DNA of 64,000 nt from Bacillus gaemokensis (GTDB lineage Bacteria > Bacillota > Bacilli > Bacillales > Bacillaceae_G): contig NZ_LTAQ01000023.1 in assembly GCF_001590835.1 (NCBI RefSeq), positions 64,596-128,595 on the forward strand. Reading direction: 5' to 3'. The notes below the pieces were generated by a model that saw only the letters and a list, made by a program, of their open reading frames with translations, did no database searches and was not told the origin of the DNA. The translations under genes were made by a program, and so were the position numbers. Below, piece by piece: positions 34,662 through 44,160 of the stretch. Position 1 is the stretch's first letter. Every line of letters begins with the position of its first letter.

Positions 34662-36335
34662 TTAAACTTCAATTACGATAGGAAGAATCATTGGCTTTCT
34701 TTTTGTATGTGAGTATATAAATTGACCTAGTGTTTCTTTTATCTCTCTTTTAAGAACACTCCATTGGTGAATATTTGTTTTTTGTAAATTGTTAATGGTT
34801 ATTACAACTAATTGATTAATTTTATTCAAGAAATCTTCCGAATCGCGAACATATACAAATCCACGAGAAATCGTGTCTGGACCAGAAATAATTTTCCCTT
34901 CTGTTTTACTAAGAGTGATAACTACAACAAGCATACCATCCTCAGAAAGTTGTTTGCGATCACGCAAAATAATGTTTCCAACATCACCAATACCCAATCC
35001 ATCTACATATATATTCCCTGCAGGTATTCGTCTAGACTGACAAGCAATTTGGTTGCTTATATCGACAACATCGCCATTACTAATAATATAAATATTATCT
35101 TTCTTAACACCAACGGACTCCGCTAATAAACTATGATGATGTAACATTCTAAATTCGCCATGAATAGGAATGAAATATTTAGGTTTCATTAAAGTGAGCA
35201 TTAATTTTAATTCTTCTTGATATGCATGTCCGGAAACATGCATTCCAGTGGAACTTCCCGAGCCATAAATAACATTAGCTCCTAATAGAAATAAATTATC
35301 TATAATCCGTGAAACGTTACGTTCATTTCCTGGTATAGGAGTTGCAGCTATAATGACAGTATCTTCAGGCAGGATATCTACCTGTCGATAGTTTCCACTA
35401 GCTAAACGAGATAGCGCAGCCATAGGTTCACCTTGACTACCAGTGCAAAGAATAGTTACTCTTTCTGGATCCATTCGATTAATTTCATTGGCTTCAATTA
35501 ACATTCCTTCAGGGATATTCAAATAACCTTGTTCTAGGGCAACAGATACTACATTTACCATACTTCTCCCAAGCAGGGCAAGCTTTCTATTCGTTTTTAA
35601 AGCTGCATCTACCACTTGTTGTACACGGTTAACATTTGAAGCAAAGGTCGAGATGACAACTTTTCTATGAGCTTTAATAAACGCTTCTTCAATACGCTCG
35701 CCTACAGATCGTTCTGATGGAGTAAATCCAGGACGTTCCGCATTCGTACTTTCAGAGAGCAGAGCTAAAACGCCACCACTTCCGATTTTAGCCATTTTAT
35801 GAATATCCGGATATTGATTATTTACAGGAGTCAAATCAAATTTGAAGTCGCCTGTATGTACTACAGTACCTTCTGGTGTATGAAAAGCAATACCAAGGCA
35901 GTCGGGAATACTGTGGTTCGTTTTAAAAAAAGTCAGATCTATTGAGCCAAATTCAATTGCTGATTCAGAATCAATAACAAACAATTGCGTTAGATTTTCA
36001 AGTCCGTGTTCTTTTAATTTAATTCCAATTAAACCTAGCGTTAATCTTGTTGCATAAATTGGTACATTCAATTGTTTTAATAGATATGGGATACCTCCAA
36101 TATGATCTTCGTGTCCATGTGTAACAACTAACCCTCGAATTTTATCCTTATTTTCTTGCAAGTATGTAATGTCAGGGATAATCAAATCAATTCCTAATAA
36201 GCTTTCATCTGGAAACTTAGAACCGCAATCAATTATCACAATATCGTTCGAATATTGGATTGCATACATATTTTTACCTATTTCATTTACGCCACCTAAA
36301 GCAAAAATAGATAGTGTATTTTCTACTGTGCTCAA
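34662..36335 (-). CDS. Ribonuclease J paralogue
   Basis: 557 residues. I use the TTG at 36335 because AAAGGAGG lies 9 bases upstream. Metallo-beta-lactamase/beta-CASP nuclease: catalytic HGHEDH (about 73-78) is intact, with the metal-site SIPDCLG and THTGDFKFD, and the beta-CASP motifs later (STNAERPGFTPSE, HVSGHAYQEEL). A 5'-3' exo- and endoribonuclease. RNase J1 and J2 are normally near rpoY/def or dapA; here the neighbours are merR and an antiporter, so this looks like an extra copy. The C-terminal end YSHTKRKPMILPIVIEV is complete. Confidence 0.88.
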   Translation of the reverse strand: MSTVENTLSIFALGGVNEIGKNMYAIQYSNDIVIIDCGSKFPDESLLGIDLIIPDITYLQENKDKIRGLVVTHGHEDHIGGIPYLLKQLNVPIYATRLTLGLIGIKLKEHGLENLTQLFVIDSESAIEFGSIDLTFFKTNHSIPDCLGIAFHTPEGTVVHTGDFKFDLTPVNNQYPDIHKMAKIGSGGVLALLSESTNAERPGFTPSERSVGERIEEAFIKAHRKVVISTFASNVNRVQQVVDAALKTNRKLALLGRSMVNVVSVALEQGYLNIPEGMLIEANEINRMDPERVTILCTGSQGEPMAALSRLASGNYRQVDILPEDTVIIAATPIPGNERNVSRIIDNLFLLGANVIYGSGSSTGMHVSGHAYQEELKLMLTLMKPKYFIPIHGEFRMLHHHSLLAESVGVKKDNIYIISNGDVVDISNQIACQSRRIPAGNIYVDGLGIGDVGNIILRDRKQLSEDGMLVVVITLSKTEGKIISGPDTISRGFVYVRDSEDFLNKINQLVVITINNLQKTNIHQWSVLKREIKETLGQFIYSHTKRKPMILPIVIEV

Positions 36336-36832
36336 AAGTAATATCCTCCTTTTTAAAACACGCAAGTATATCCGAAGAAATACGGCATTTTTCTTTTATG
36401 ATGAACCCATCTAACTAGATGTCATTTAAATTTTATTATCTGTTATAAGGAGATTATCCATACCTATCAAGCAGAGGCCAATTTGAAATAAAGAAACTTT
36501 TTCTGGAGACTAATTGTATACAAAATAAAGTGAAAGCTTCTCATCAGTGAGGTTGGACGTGCAGTTATCCCCCCACCTATTTCTGAATTTTGTAAGGTGT
36601 GGTTCTTACTCCCCCCATGCAAACAGCAAAATGAAAGCTATTTCCTCAATGAAAATCTGCTAATTTAACATTGATTTTTTATGGAATTTATTATATATTA
36701 ATTACAGGTTCAAATTACAAGTTCAAAAGAACTTGTATAAAGACCTCTTGTTTAATGTGTTTTACATATCATTGCATTAAGCAAATTCCGAGAAATCGTA
36801 TAATAAAAACAAAGATGAAAAGGGGAGATGAG
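36336..36832. other. Intergenic region with a degenerate bcr-like repeat
   Basis: About 500 bases without a gene. At about 36545-36625 lies GTGCAGTTATCCCCCCACCT ... AAGGTGTGG ... ACTCCCCCCATGCA, the same layout as the bcr1-like repeat at 10567 but diverged. The antiporter promoter must be in the last 150 bases. A longer in-frame reading into this region for the antiporter is not supported by an RBS. Confidence 0.4.
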
Positions 36833-37990
36833 ATGGAATTTTTCTTTCAAATTGCGTTAATTTTACTAAGCACGAAAATCGCTGGTGACATTAGTGTCAG
36901 ATTAGGGCAACCTTCTGTACTCGGAAAATTGATCGTCGGTATTGTAATCGGTCCGGCTGTATTAGGTTGGGTCAACAATTCAGATTTACTCACTCAGCTA
37001 AGTCAGGTAGGGGTTATTCTCCTTATGTTTATGGCTGGTCTAGAAACAGATTTAAAAGAACTGAATGAAAATCGTAATTCATCCTTAGCAGTTGCTATGG
37101 GAGGTATTATTCTTCCATTTGCAGGTGGTTATGTTTCAGGACTTATTATGGGCATGGAACAAGCAAATGCAGTCTTTTTAGGATTACTTCTATGTGCAAC
37201 GAGTGTTAGTATCTCTGTACAAACACTTCGTGACTTAGGAAAGATGAAGACACGTGAAAGTACCACGATGCTAGGTGCTGCTGTATTTGATGATATTCTT
37301 GTCGTTATTTTACTTGCATTTGCTATGAGTTTCTTAGGTTCAGCTGATGTAAGCTTAACTATGATCATCTTGAAAAAAGTTGTCTTCTTCGCATCTATTA
37401 TCTTAATTGGTTGGAAAGGTGTTCCAATGATTATGCGTTGGTTATCACCACTGCGCGTATCAGAGTCTATTATTAGTGCTGCTCTTATCATTTGTTTCGC
37501 TTTTGCATATTTCGGTGAGATTTTAGGAATCGCAGGAATTATCGGTGCATTCGCTGCTGGTATTGCAATTTCCCAAACAGATTATAAGCATGAAGTAGAA
37601 AAGAAAGTGGAACCAATCGCTTATGCAATGTTTGTCCCAATTTTCTTTGTAAGTATTGGAATGAATATTACATTTGCAGGTATCGGGGATAAAATTTGGT
37701 TTATCTTAGCTTTAACAGTAATTGCTGTCTTAACAAAACTAATTGGTTGTGGCTTCGGAGCACGAATGACTGGATTTGACTTACAATCCTCTACAATCAT
37801 TGGATCTGGAATGGTTTCACGCGGTGAAGTCGCGCTTATCATCGCGGGGCAAGGACTTACTTCTGGACTATTAGCACAAGATTACTTTACAGCAATCGTT
37901 ATCGTTGTTATTTTAACAACAATGATTACACCACCAATGTTAAAATACTCTTTCGGTGTAAAAGATAAGCAATTAAAACTAGGTAAATAG
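36833..37990 (+). CDS. GerN/NapA-type sodium:proton antiporter (CPA2)
   Basis: 385 residues from the ATG at 36833 (AGGGGAG upstream). About twelve membrane segments. ALILLSTKIAGDISVRLGQPSVLGKLIVGIVIGPAVLGW is typical of the GerN/NapA group. The conserved acidic pair region is GIIGAFAAGIAISQTD. GerN and GerT of B. cereus exchange Na+ or K+ for H+ and affect spore germination and outgrowth. I cannot say which of the two this is. Confidence 0.88.
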   Translation: MEFFFQIALILLSTKIAGDISVRLGQPSVLGKLIVGIVIGPAVLGWVNNSDLLTQLSQVGVILLMFMAGLETDLKELNENRNSSLAVAMGGIILPFAGGYVSGLIMGMEQANAVFLGLLLCATSVSISVQTLRDLGKMKTRESTTMLGAAVFDDILVVILLAFAMSFLGSADVSLTMIILKKVVFFASIILIGWKGVPMIMRWLSPLRVSESIISAALIICFAFAYFGEILGIAGIIGAFAAGIAISQTDYKHEVEKKVEPIAYAMFVPIFFVSIGMNITFAGIGDKIWFILALTVIAVLTKLIGCGFGARMTGFDLQSSTIIGSGMVSRGEVALIIAGQGLTSGLLAQDYFTAIVIVVILTTMITPPMLKYSFGVKDKQLKLGK

Positions 37991-38022
37991 TAACTATATA
38001 AAGTACTAGTTTCATAATATTC

Positions 38023-38067
38023 AAAAACGAGATTACTATCTTATGAAGATAATAATCTCGTTTTTTT
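38023..38067 (+). terminator. Terminator of the antiporter gene
   Basis: AAAAACGAGATTA / TAATCTCGTTTTT with a TATCTT/AAGATA inner stem, followed by T residues. Confidence 0.88.
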
Positions 38068-38149
38068 ATTCATAAAGGAACTAGGAAAATGTCTCTAAAA
38101 AGGCGAATGAAACATATATGTACCATATAAATACTTTTGGAGGTGTTTC

Positions 38150-38638
38150 ATGGATCGCAAAGATATTTTTTTAGAGCAACTCCTTGCATGTCATAATGAA
38201 AACAATTGGTTTGTCTCACTACAGAGTGCACTTGATGGTCTTACTGAAGAACAAGCTTCTTGGAAAGATACAGATGCGACAAATTCTATTTGGGAAATCG
38301 TTAATCATTTGATTTTCTGGAACGATCGCATTCTAAAGCGATTTTACGGTTTTGCTGCTCAAGAACAAATTAAAAATAATGATGATACGTTTCAAAATAT
38401 AAGAAATTTAGATTGGCATGCTACAGTTGCACAAATTGATACGATTATGGAAAAGTGGCAAACGGCCCTACATAATTGCGATGAAACAAAGCTCGCTCTC
38501 TCTCAGTCAGCAGAAACTGAAGAAACATGGACATCTGTTTTACTAAACTTCACAATTCATAACGCTTATCATATTGGACAAGTTATCTCTATTCGCAAAC
38601 AACAAGGAAGTTGGGAGAGAGAACATGGCGTTCATTAA
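38150..38638 (+). CDS. DinB family protein
   Basis: 162 residues, four-helix bundle. The three metal-ligand histidines of DinB proteins fit NHLIFWNDR, the mid-helix and NAYHIGQVISIRKQQ. Often thiol-dependent transferases or of unknown role. RBS GGAGGTG. Monocistronic. Confidence 0.85.
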   Translation: MDRKDIFLEQLLACHNENNWFVSLQSALDGLTEEQASWKDTDATNSIWEIVNHLIFWNDRILKRFYGFAAQEQIKNNDDTFQNIRNLDWHATVAQIDTIMEKWQTALHNCDETKLALSQSAETEETWTSVLLNFTIHNAYHIGQVISIRKQQGSWEREHGVH

Positions 38639-38651
38639 CAAACTTATACAT

Positions 38652-38686
38652 AAAAAAGCGAGCTGATATCCTTTGGCTCGCTTTTT
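38652..38686. terminator. Bidirectional terminator
   Basis: AAAAAGCGAGC / GCTCGCTTTTT between the DinB gene (+) and the aminotransferase gene (-). Confidence 0.87.
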
Positions 38687-38696
38687 CACCCTTTTA

Positions 38697-40049
38697 TTAA
38701 ATACGTTCCATCGCAGTTTTCAATGTCCCAACAATAAAAGCAATTTCCTCACTCGAGATAACAAGAGGTGGTGCCAATGTTAAAATATTATTATAGCCTG
38801 CTGTCGTCATTCCGTTACGACCAATGATTAATCCTTTTTCCTTACAAGCGTTCACTACACTTGCAATTTTGTCATTATCAATTGGTTCTTTTGTTCCTTT
38901 ATCATTTACCATCTCAATGCCAACCAGTAAGCCTTTTCCTCTAATATCTCCAACAAGTGGATGATCTCCAATTTCTTCTTTTAATTGTTCTAATAAGAGT
39001 GATCCCATTTGTGCAGAACGTTCGATTAAATTTTCATTTTCCATAATTTCTAAATTTTTAAGCGCTAATGCACAAGCTGCCGGATTTCCACCAAACGTGT
39101 TAATATGACGGAAAAAATCATATTCCCCTGTTCCTTTAAATGCTTCATAAATTTCTTTCTTTACTGCTGTTGCTGATAATGGTAAATATGCACTTGTTAT
39201 CCCTTTCGCCATCGTAATAATATCAGGCTTCACATCGTAATTCATAAAACCAAACGCTTTCCCCGTACGACCAAAACCGCAAATTACTTCGTCACTAATT
39301 AGCAATGCACCATGCTTTTTGCATGTCTCATGAACAGCTTTCATATAATCTTGCGGTGGCATCAAAATACCTCCGCCTGTAATAATTGGCTCCATAATAA
39401 ATGCAGCTATCGTTTCACTTAATTCCCACGCCATAACACGGTCAATTTCTTTCACACATTCTATATCATAAATATTTTGCGACTCGATCTCTGGCATTCG
39501 GTAACAATCTGGCGGCGCTACATGTAAAAATCCTGACGCAAATGGCTCATATTGATACCTCCGCTGTGCTTGTCCTGTCGCTGCCATCGTCGCCATCGTA
39601 TTTCCATGATAACCACGATAACGTGACATAAATTTATAACGGTGGGCTTCTCCCTTATATGCGTAATATTGACGAGCGATTTTAAATGCTGTTTCATTCG
39701 CTTCTGATCCACTATTAGAGAAGAAAATAACATATTCTCCTCCAAGCCATTCATTTAACTTTTCAGCAAGCTGAATTGCAGGTTCATGAGATTGTGACAT
39801 TGGAAAGTATGATAATTTTTGCAGTTGTTCATACGCTGCCTCAGCAAGCTCTTTTCTTCCATATCCACTATTCACACACCAAAGTCCACTCATTCCATCT
39901 AAGTACCGTTTTCCTTCTATGTCTTCTACCCAGCATCCCTCGGCTTTTGCCCCAACCATTGTACTATTTGGACTAAAGGGACGCATTCCATGCCACACAT
40001 ACTTTTCATCCTTTGCTAATAATGCATCTGTTTGTTTCGTCTTCATCAT
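38697..40049 (-). CDS. Class III PLP-dependent aminotransferase
   Basis: 450 residues from the ATG at 40049 (AAGGTGG upstream; the longer reading has no RBS). Fold type I: FFSNSGSEANETAFKIAR, ISDEVICGFGRTG with the PLP-binding Asp253, and MAKGITSAYLP with the Schiff-base Lys282. Nearest by wording to omega-amino acid, beta-alanine or taurine:pyruvate transaminases. The substrate is not fixed. It converges with nothing and is separated from the acetate symporter operon by a terminator. Confidence 0.88.
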   Translation of the reverse strand: MMKTKQTDALLAKDEKYVWHGMRPFSPNSTMVGAKAEGCWVEDIEGKRYLDGMSGLWCVNSGYGRKELAEAAYEQLQKLSYFPMSQSHEPAIQLAEKLNEWLGGEYVIFFSNSGSEANETAFKIARQYYAYKGEAHRYKFMSRYRGYHGNTMATMAATGQAQRRYQYEPFASGFLHVAPPDCYRMPEIESQNIYDIECVKEIDRVMAWELSETIAAFIMEPIITGGGILMPPQDYMKAVHETCKKHGALLISDEVICGFGRTGKAFGFMNYDVKPDIITMAKGITSAYLPLSATAVKKEIYEAFKGTGEYDFFRHINTFGGNPAACALALKNLEIMENENLIERSAQMGSLLLEQLKEEIGDHPLVGDIRGKGLLVGIEMVNDKGTKEPIDNDKIASVVNACKEKGLIIGRNGMTTAGYNNILTLAPPLVISSEEIAFIVGTLKTAMERI

Positions 40050-40197
40050 ACATTCCACCTTCCATAACAACTTATATTCCTCCAAGCTGCGCTGGCACCA
40101 TGATGATTTAAAACTTCTTCCTGCTTATTTTCATTCCACATGAATGAAACAAATCCTACCAAATAATGCGTAATATTTTAAAAGCAAATTACAAACT

Positions 40198-40229
40198 AAA
40201 AAAAGCCCTCCAATTAATTGGAAAGCCCT
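40198..40229 (-). terminator. Terminator of the symporter operon
   Basis: GGGCTTTCCAATT / AATTGGAGGGCTT on the minus strand, then a T-run. Confidence 0.85.
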
Positions 40230-40235
40230 AATCTT

Positions 40236-41786
40236 TTAATGTGTTGAAACGTCACTAACACCATGACCTGTGTTAGATTTAACAAGGATTTCATCAAATT
40301 TCGCTACATCTTCTTTCTTACTTGAAAAGATTGTCCCTAAATATGCCGCTAAGAATCCAAGTGGAATCGAAATAATTCCAGGTGTTGTATAAGGGAATAA
40401 CGCTTCTCCAACAAAAATCGCTTTCCCAGCTTCAGGGTTCCAAACATTTGGACTTAAGGCAACTAACACGATTGCTGAAACTAAACCAACAACCATACCG
40501 CAAATTGCGCCAGTCGTATTAAAACGCTTCCAATAAATTGTAAACAAAATAACTGGTAAATTGGCGCTTGCCGCAACCGCAAACGCTAATGAGACTAAGA
40601 AAGCAACATTTAATGTTTGCGCAAATAACGCTAATATAATAGATAATACTGCCACACCAATTGAAGCATAGCGTGCCATTGATACTTGTTCTTTTTCTGT
40701 TGACTTGCCTTTCCGGATAATCTCATTATAAAAGTCATGTGCAAATGCTGAAGCAGCTGTTAAAACAAGGCCAGCTACAACCGCTAAAATTGTAGCAAAT
40801 GCAATTGCTGAAACAAAGGCAAACAGGAAATCTCCTCCAAGTGCTTTCGCTAATAAAGGTGCTGCCATGTTACCAGCTGGATTGGCCTGGATAATTGCTG
40901 CATTCCCTACAAACGCAGCTGCACCAAAACCTAAGAAAATTGTCATAATATAAAACGCACCAATTAACCAAGTTGCATATACAACAGATTGGCGTGCTGT
41001 TTTTGCATCCCGAACAGTAAAAAAACGAACTAGAATATGAGGTAATCCTGCTGTCCCAAGAACAAGACCTAGATTTAAAGAAATCGTATCTAATCCATCT
41101 TTGTATTTCACACCTGGATTCAAAAATGCTTCCTTAAGCGGTGTTGCAGTTTTCATCTGTGCAAACATTTCTGTTATGCTAAAATTAAATTTTGCAAATA
41201 CAATAACTGAAATAATAAACGTACCCGCCATCAGTAAAACAGCCTTTACAATTTGCACCCAGCTTGTTGCTGTCATACCTCCGAAAATCACATATACCGT
41301 CATTAACGTGCCAACAATTAAAACAGATGTCGTATATTCAATTCCTAATAATAATTTAATAAGTGCTCCTGCTCCCACTAGTTGTGCAATCATATAGAAA
41401 ATGGAAATCGTCATCGTATTTAAAGCGGCAATCCCGCGTACCTTCCTTGCGTCAAAACGTGCGGCGATCATATCTGCTAATGTATACTTCCCTAAATTTC
41501 TAAGTGGTTCCGCAACAAGATATAATACAACTAAATACGCAACAAGAAAACCAACGCTATAAAAGAAACCGTCAAATCCAGTTAACGCTACTGCACCAGC
41601 AATTCCAAGGAATGAAGCAGCCGACATATAATCTCCCGCAATGGCCAGACCATTTTGCCAACCAGTTAATCCCCCTCCTGCTGTATAAAACTCGCTCGCA
41701 TTTTTTGTCTTTTTCGACGCAAAATATGTAATAACGAGTGTTCCTAGCACAATAATTAAAAAGAGTGCAAACGCTGTTGTGTTCAA
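40236..41786 (-). CDS. Sodium:solute symporter, ActP-like (acetate)
   Basis: 516 residues, thirteen membrane segments, SSS family. EFYTAGGGLTGWQNGLAIAGDYMSAASFLGIAGAVALTG is diagnostic of the ActP/YwcA branch. Preceded at 2 bases by a DUF485 gene, the same pairing as yjcH-actP of enterobacteria. Probably Na+-coupled uptake of acetate or other short carboxylates. Confidence 0.9.
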   Translation of the reverse strand: MNTTAFALFLIIVLGTLVITYFASKKTKNASEFYTAGGGLTGWQNGLAIAGDYMSAASFLGIAGAVALTGFDGFFYSVGFLVAYLVVLYLVAEPLRNLGKYTLADMIAARFDARKVRGIAALNTMTISIFYMIAQLVGAGALIKLLLGIEYTTSVLIVGTLMTVYVIFGGMTATSWVQIVKAVLLMAGTFIISVIVFAKFNFSITEMFAQMKTATPLKEAFLNPGVKYKDGLDTISLNLGLVLGTAGLPHILVRFFTVRDAKTARQSVVYATWLIGAFYIMTIFLGFGAAAFVGNAAIIQANPAGNMAAPLLAKALGGDFLFAFVSAIAFATILAVVAGLVLTAASAFAHDFYNEIIRKGKSTEKEQVSMARYASIGVAVLSIILALFAQTLNVAFLVSLAFAVAASANLPVILFTIYWKRFNTTGAICGMVVGLVSAIVLVALSPNVWNPEAGKAIFVGEALFPYTTPGIISIPLGFLAAYLGTIFSSKKEDVAKFDEILVKSNTGHGVSDVSTH

Positions 41787-41788
41787 AT

Positions 41789-42127
41789 TTATCGCCTCCC
41801 CTTTTGCATATCTTGAAGGATTTTCTCTGAAGCCTTATCAAATGACTCTGCTTTTTTGCTATACATCATACATAAAACCCAAGTCATAACAAATTGTGCA
41901 AATGCAAAAACCCACGCCCATGTTACATCACCAAATGCTGCTTTATTTAATACCTTCGAATAAGAAGTCAAAATCGGCAATGCAATAAAAAAGCTAAAAA
42001 AGAAAATACTCATAGGGATAATAAATTTCCGCTTTTTTTCTAATAATGACTGAAATTCCACTGACTGAACGACTTCTGTGTAATTTATCTCGCTTTGTAA
42101 CCTGCGTGCTGAACTGTCTCGTTTCAT
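41789..42127 (-). CDS. DUF485 domain membrane protein
   Basis: 112 residues, two membrane segments with the loop YSKVLNKAAFGDVTWAWVFAFAQFVMTWVLCMMYSKKAESFD, the DUF485 signature. First gene of the symporter operon. It is thought to be a helper subunit of ActP-type carriers. Confidence 0.9.
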   Translation of the reverse strand: MKRDSSARRLQSEINYTEVVQSVEFQSLLEKKRKFIIPMSIFFFSFFIALPILTSYSKVLNKAAFGDVTWAWVFAFAQFVMTWVLCMMYSKKAESFDKASEKILQDMQKGRR

Positions 42128-42310
42128 TTGTCCTCTCCCCCTCCTAAATTTTCCGAAACAAATTCCCTCTTACGACCTTACAAAACACTAAATTTTATAA
42201 ATATTCAGAAACTTACATTTATTTTAGACAATCTCTGTGTCTCTGCAAAGATTTTTCGATAGACAATTTTCGGCATATTCCCCTAATTTTTTAATATACT
42301 TTTTCAAAAT

Positions 42311-42335
42311 AAAAGTAGTGCTTATCGCACCACTT
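42311..42335 (-). terminator. Terminator of the hydroxylase gene
   Basis: GAAGTGGTGC / GCACTACTTTT on the minus strand around GATAA, U-rich end. Confidence 0.78.
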
Positions 42336-42951
42336 CCTTTCCTTCATCTTTTTCTAAGTTACGTGCCGTCTCACTTACTTCAACATCTTTTCCATTTTTA
42401 TACGTACCAAATAAAAAATCATACACCGGGTTCGAAACACCGAACCAATAATTTTCATTTTTGTAATGGTGCAAAATATGTTGTTTTTTTAACCATCTCC
42501 CAAAACGAGTAAACGGACGGATTGGTTTATGCGCTATATAATGTTTCCATTCATATACAAGTAACATCACGATCATCCCAAGTCCAAATGAAAATGTAAT
42601 TGTTATATTACTTGTTGTACCATACAAAATGAATAAATAGAACGCAAACCCTGGCATGCTATACCAAACAGGTAAAAATAATAATTTCAAATCATCTGGA
42701 TATACATGATGATCGTAATGCAATCTTTTCAATATCTTTAGTAAAAATGGATTTTTTGGTGGTTTAATATGAAATAAAAAACGATGTGTAACATATTCAT
42801 TGATTGTATAAAAAATGATACCCGCTAGACAAGATACGATCGCCATCCATGTGAATAATTGCATTTTCAAAATAATGATAAAAAGCACCAATACTCCCAC
42901 CATAATGACAATATCATGTTGCAAAAAGAATTCCTTTATTACCCTTTTCAT
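42322..42951 (-). CDS. Fatty acid hydroxylase / sterol desaturase family membrane protein
   Basis: 209 residues with four membrane segments and the diiron histidine boxes HRFLFH, HYDHH, HYIAHK and HHYKNENYWFGVSNPVYDFLFGT. It hydroxylates or desaturates a lipid chain in the membrane; substrate unknown. Monocistronic. Confidence 0.87.
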   Translation of the reverse strand: MKRVIKEFFLQHDIVIMVGVLVLFIIILKMQLFTWMAIVSCLAGIIFYTINEYVTHRFLFHIKPPKNPFLLKILKRLHYDHHVYPDDLKLLFLPVWYSMPGFAFYLFILYGTTSNITITFSFGLGMIVMLLVYEWKHYIAHKPIRPFTRFGRWLKKQHILHHYKNENYWFGVSNPVYDFLFGTYKNGKDVEVSETARNLEKDEGKEVVR

Positions 42952-42968
42952 TCATTATGCCCCCTTCT

Positions 42969-42996
42969 AAAAAAAGCCGTAACACATCGTTACGAC
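42969..42996 (-). terminator. Terminator of the 43029 gene
   Basis: GTCGTAAC / GTTACGGC on the minus strand followed by seven T. Confidence 0.85.
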
Positions 42997-43028
42997 CTCT
43001 TCTTTTTATCTATATTATTCTATTCACA

Positions 43029-43322
43029 TTACAAATTTGCTTGCTGTTCCATTGTAGAAAAAAATTTTTTCGAACCAAATATATTTTGCTTGGGAATAAT
43101 GTGTTCAACCGCAAAGACAGTTACGTCTCCTCTTTGGACTTCTCCAATAATTAATCCAAATATTTCATGATTTACAGCAAATGTTGGTTGCTTTGTTTGC
43201 AGCAATCGCTCAGCAGTATGAAGAACAGCCTCATATAAAGGATCTCTGTCAATAACTTCTTTTCTGATTTTTGGTGCCAATGTAATAATAATTTCTTTTC
43301 CATTAACGGTGGTTCGATACAT
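43029..43322 (-). CDS. Small conserved protein of unknown function
   Basis: 97 residues from the ATG at 43322 (AAGGGGAG 6 bases upstream; the longer reading overlaps the LysE-type gene). MYRTTVNGKEIIITLAPKIR then a helical, weakly charged body. No motif recognised. The gene follows a LysE-type exporter by 19 bases on the same strand, so they are probably cotranscribed. Confidence 0.65.
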   Translation of the reverse strand: MYRTTVNGKEIIITLAPKIRKEVIDRDPLYEAVLHTAERLLQTKQPTFAVNHEIFGLIIGEVQRGDVTVFAVEHIIPKQNIFGSKKFFSTMEQQANL

Positions 43323-43341
43323 AGAAATCTCCCCTTCAATC

Positions 43342-43974
43342 TTATGTGAACAACTGTAAAGCTTTATACGCAAAATGGATCGAATACCCAACTAAAACGA
43401 TGCCAGCTCCCGCTGTAATATAACCGAGCGCTTTCGGCTTAAGCAATGTTCGTCCAAAATGAACAGAAAAAGCTATATTTAAATTCCACAAAATAATGCC
43501 AACGATAATGCAAAGACTATACAAAAAGGCTTCTTGTTTTGTCACCTTCGTAAGCAATGAACTAAGTGTACTCCCGTATACACCAAACCAAAAGACAAGA
43601 TTTAACGGATTAGATACCGCAATTAAAAATCCCGCCATAAAGGATTGCCGCAGTCCACCTACCTCTTCTTGTTTATATTCCATATTCGAGTGTAAAATTC
43701 CTTGTTTCACACTTTGAAACCCCAAATAAAACAATAGGAAAAATCCCATACAATACATAAATGCTTGGACATATGTATACATAAACACTGAAGATAACCC
43801 AAAATAAATAAGGAGCATAAATAGAATATCTGCACTCATTCCTCCTACTCCTACAATCCAAGCATGCCAAAAACCACGTTCAATCCCTCGTTTTAACATT
43901 TCAATATTAATTGGTCCCACCGGTGCAGCTAATGAAATACCTAGTACAATTTGCTGTATAATTGCTCCAATCAT
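43342..43974 (-). CDS. LysE family exporter
   Basis: 210 residues, six membrane segments. ISLAAPVGPINIEMLKRGIERGFWHAWIVGVGGMSADI is the LysE-type opening. Different paralogue from the one at 21505. No adjacent regulator. Substrate unknown. Confidence 0.87.
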   Translation of the reverse strand: MIGAIIQQIVLGISLAAPVGPINIEMLKRGIERGFWHAWIVGVGGMSADILFMLLIYFGLSSVFMYTYVQAFMYCMGFFLLFYLGFQSVKQGILHSNMEYKQEEVGGLRQSFMAGFLIAVSNPLNLVFWFGVYGSTLSSLLTKVTKQEAFLYSLCIIVGIILWNLNIAFSVHFGRTLLKPKALGYITAGAGIVLVGYSIHFAYKALQLFT

Positions 43975-44049
43975 CGCTCTATCCTTTCCATACCTTTTAC
44001 TATTAACTAATGAGAAAACTTTAAAAAAAAGACTAGCTTTTATAAAAGT

Positions 44050-44160
44050 GAACTGTACCCCGAATCATGGGCACTAAAAAAGTCCATGATTCAGGGGGAT
44101 GTTTTTGCACCCATTTCCTTGTTATAACGGAAACAATGATAAAAGTGAGGTACGGGCTGA
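44050..44160 (+). mobile_element. Solo left end of an IS3-family (IS150-like) element
   Basis: GAACTGTACCCCGAATCATGG through GTGAGGTACGGG matches, with differences, the left end of the IS remnant at 61333. It contains a strong hairpin CCCCGAATCATGG / CCATGATTCAGGGG (44058-44097). No transposase sequence follows. Confidence 0.7.
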
